53,201 nucleotides of DNA from Desulfobacterales bacterium. GTDB taxonomy: Bacteria > Desulfobacterota > Desulfobacteria > Desulfobacterales > Desulfobacteraceae. Within the stretch, counting starts at the first letter, position 1; every line of letters begins with the position of its first letter. The stretch spans positions 1 through 53,201 of the forward strand of contig JAGLHT010000014.1 in NCBI GenBank assembly GCA_023143455.1. Reading direction: 5' to 3'. Positions 52,999-53,201 of this stretch are shown one piece after another. The position numbers were made by a program, and so were the translations under genes. The notes beneath the pieces are model-generated. The model had not been told where the DNA came from. It ran no database searches and was given only the letters and a program-made list of their open reading frames with translations.

Positions 52999-53201
52999 AT
53001 GGCAAAGAAAAAATCAATTCATGACTTTATTAAAATGAAAAAAGCTGGGGAAAAAGTGACATGGCTCACATCCTATGATTTTCCAACTGCACAGTTTGCA
53101 GAAGAATCAGGTATGGATATGATTCTCATAGGAGATTCTTTAGGCATGTGTGTGTATGGTTATAAAGGAACTGTGCCTGTGACCATGGATCAATGTATTG
53201 T
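52999..53201 (+). CDS. panB: 3-methyl-2-oxobutanoate hydroxymethyltransferase PanB, 5' part only
   Basis: This enzyme makes ketopantoate from 2-oxoisovalerate and methylene-THF for pantothenate and CoA synthesis. Only the first 67 codons lie in the window. The sequence [46 protein letters not shown] (magnesium-binding region) and GTVPVTMDQ fits the PanB N-terminus. ATG 52999 has AGGAG at 52987-52991. Confidence 0.88.
   Translation, partial: MAKKKSIHDFIKMKKAGEKVTWLTSYDFPTAQFAEESGMDMILIGDSLGMCVYGYKGTVPVTMDQCI

Overview
The window is 53.2 kb of AT-rich bacterial chromosome. Gene content points to an anaerobic, probably sulfate-reducing member of the Desulfobacterota, close to the Desulfobacteraceae. 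The basis is indirect: a 2-oxoacid:ferredoxin oxidoreductase, a heterodisulfide-reductase-like Fe-S protein read through an in-frame UGA (selenocysteine), sodium-pump decarboxylase subunits, a DUF362 ferredoxin-like protein, two DUF342/FapA proteins and an ispH-ubiA fusion. I saw no tRNA, rRNA, CRISPR array or intact insertion sequence.

Layout. 1-6825: rlmN (cut by the window edge, minus) faces a compact translation operon, ffh-rpsP-khpA-rimM-trmD-RNA methyltransferase-rplS-rnhB-yraN-rsmI. 6965-14180: a TraB/GumN protein faces a minus-strand block with a BMP-family nucleoside-type ABC importer followed by an M48 BepA-like protease. 14345-16436: a cyclic-nucleotide-binding protein and the gamma-like and beta subunits of a sodium-pump decarboxylase. 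16426-22641: DUF362 ferredoxin, GntR regulator, lipoprotein, cyclophilin, cysteine-desulfurase-family enzyme, an internally deleted CtlX-like protein and a PlsC-type acyltransferase. 22648-29506 (minus): Sec-containing Fe-S protein, parA, parB, ispH-ubiA fusion, FapA-like protein. 29699-33541: hrpA helicase.

33.5-36.4 kb is the most accessory-looking stretch. Two inverted copies of a ~190 bp repeat, each folding into a nested hairpin whose stems differ by compensating base changes, bracket a 5'-damaged membrane-anchored gene of unknown function. Next to them is a GSU2403-type nucleotidyltransferase gene whose promoter is overlapped by a perfect 13-bp inverted repeat. A third short piece of the repeat lies at 52.2 kb.

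36.5-39.8 kb holds a response regulator and a FapA-like protein whose N-terminus is a receiver-like domain lacking every phosphotransfer residue. 39.9-45.6 kb is a complete RND efflux operon (outer-membrane factor, adaptor, pump). Then come a family-2 glycosyltransferase, the korDABC-type oxidoreductase operon, a small unknown gene, an acyltransferase-alpha/beta hydrolase fusion, an Lrp/AsnC regulator and the start of panB.

The strongest second-look items are the UGA/SECIS selenoprotein (28187-29506), the CtlX-like protein missing two internal blocks, the ispH-ubiA fusion with an eroded aspartate motif, the pseudo-receiver FapA, and the structured repeats plus autoregulated-looking nucleotidyltransferase. 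All identifications are from reading motifs by eye; no database search was run.
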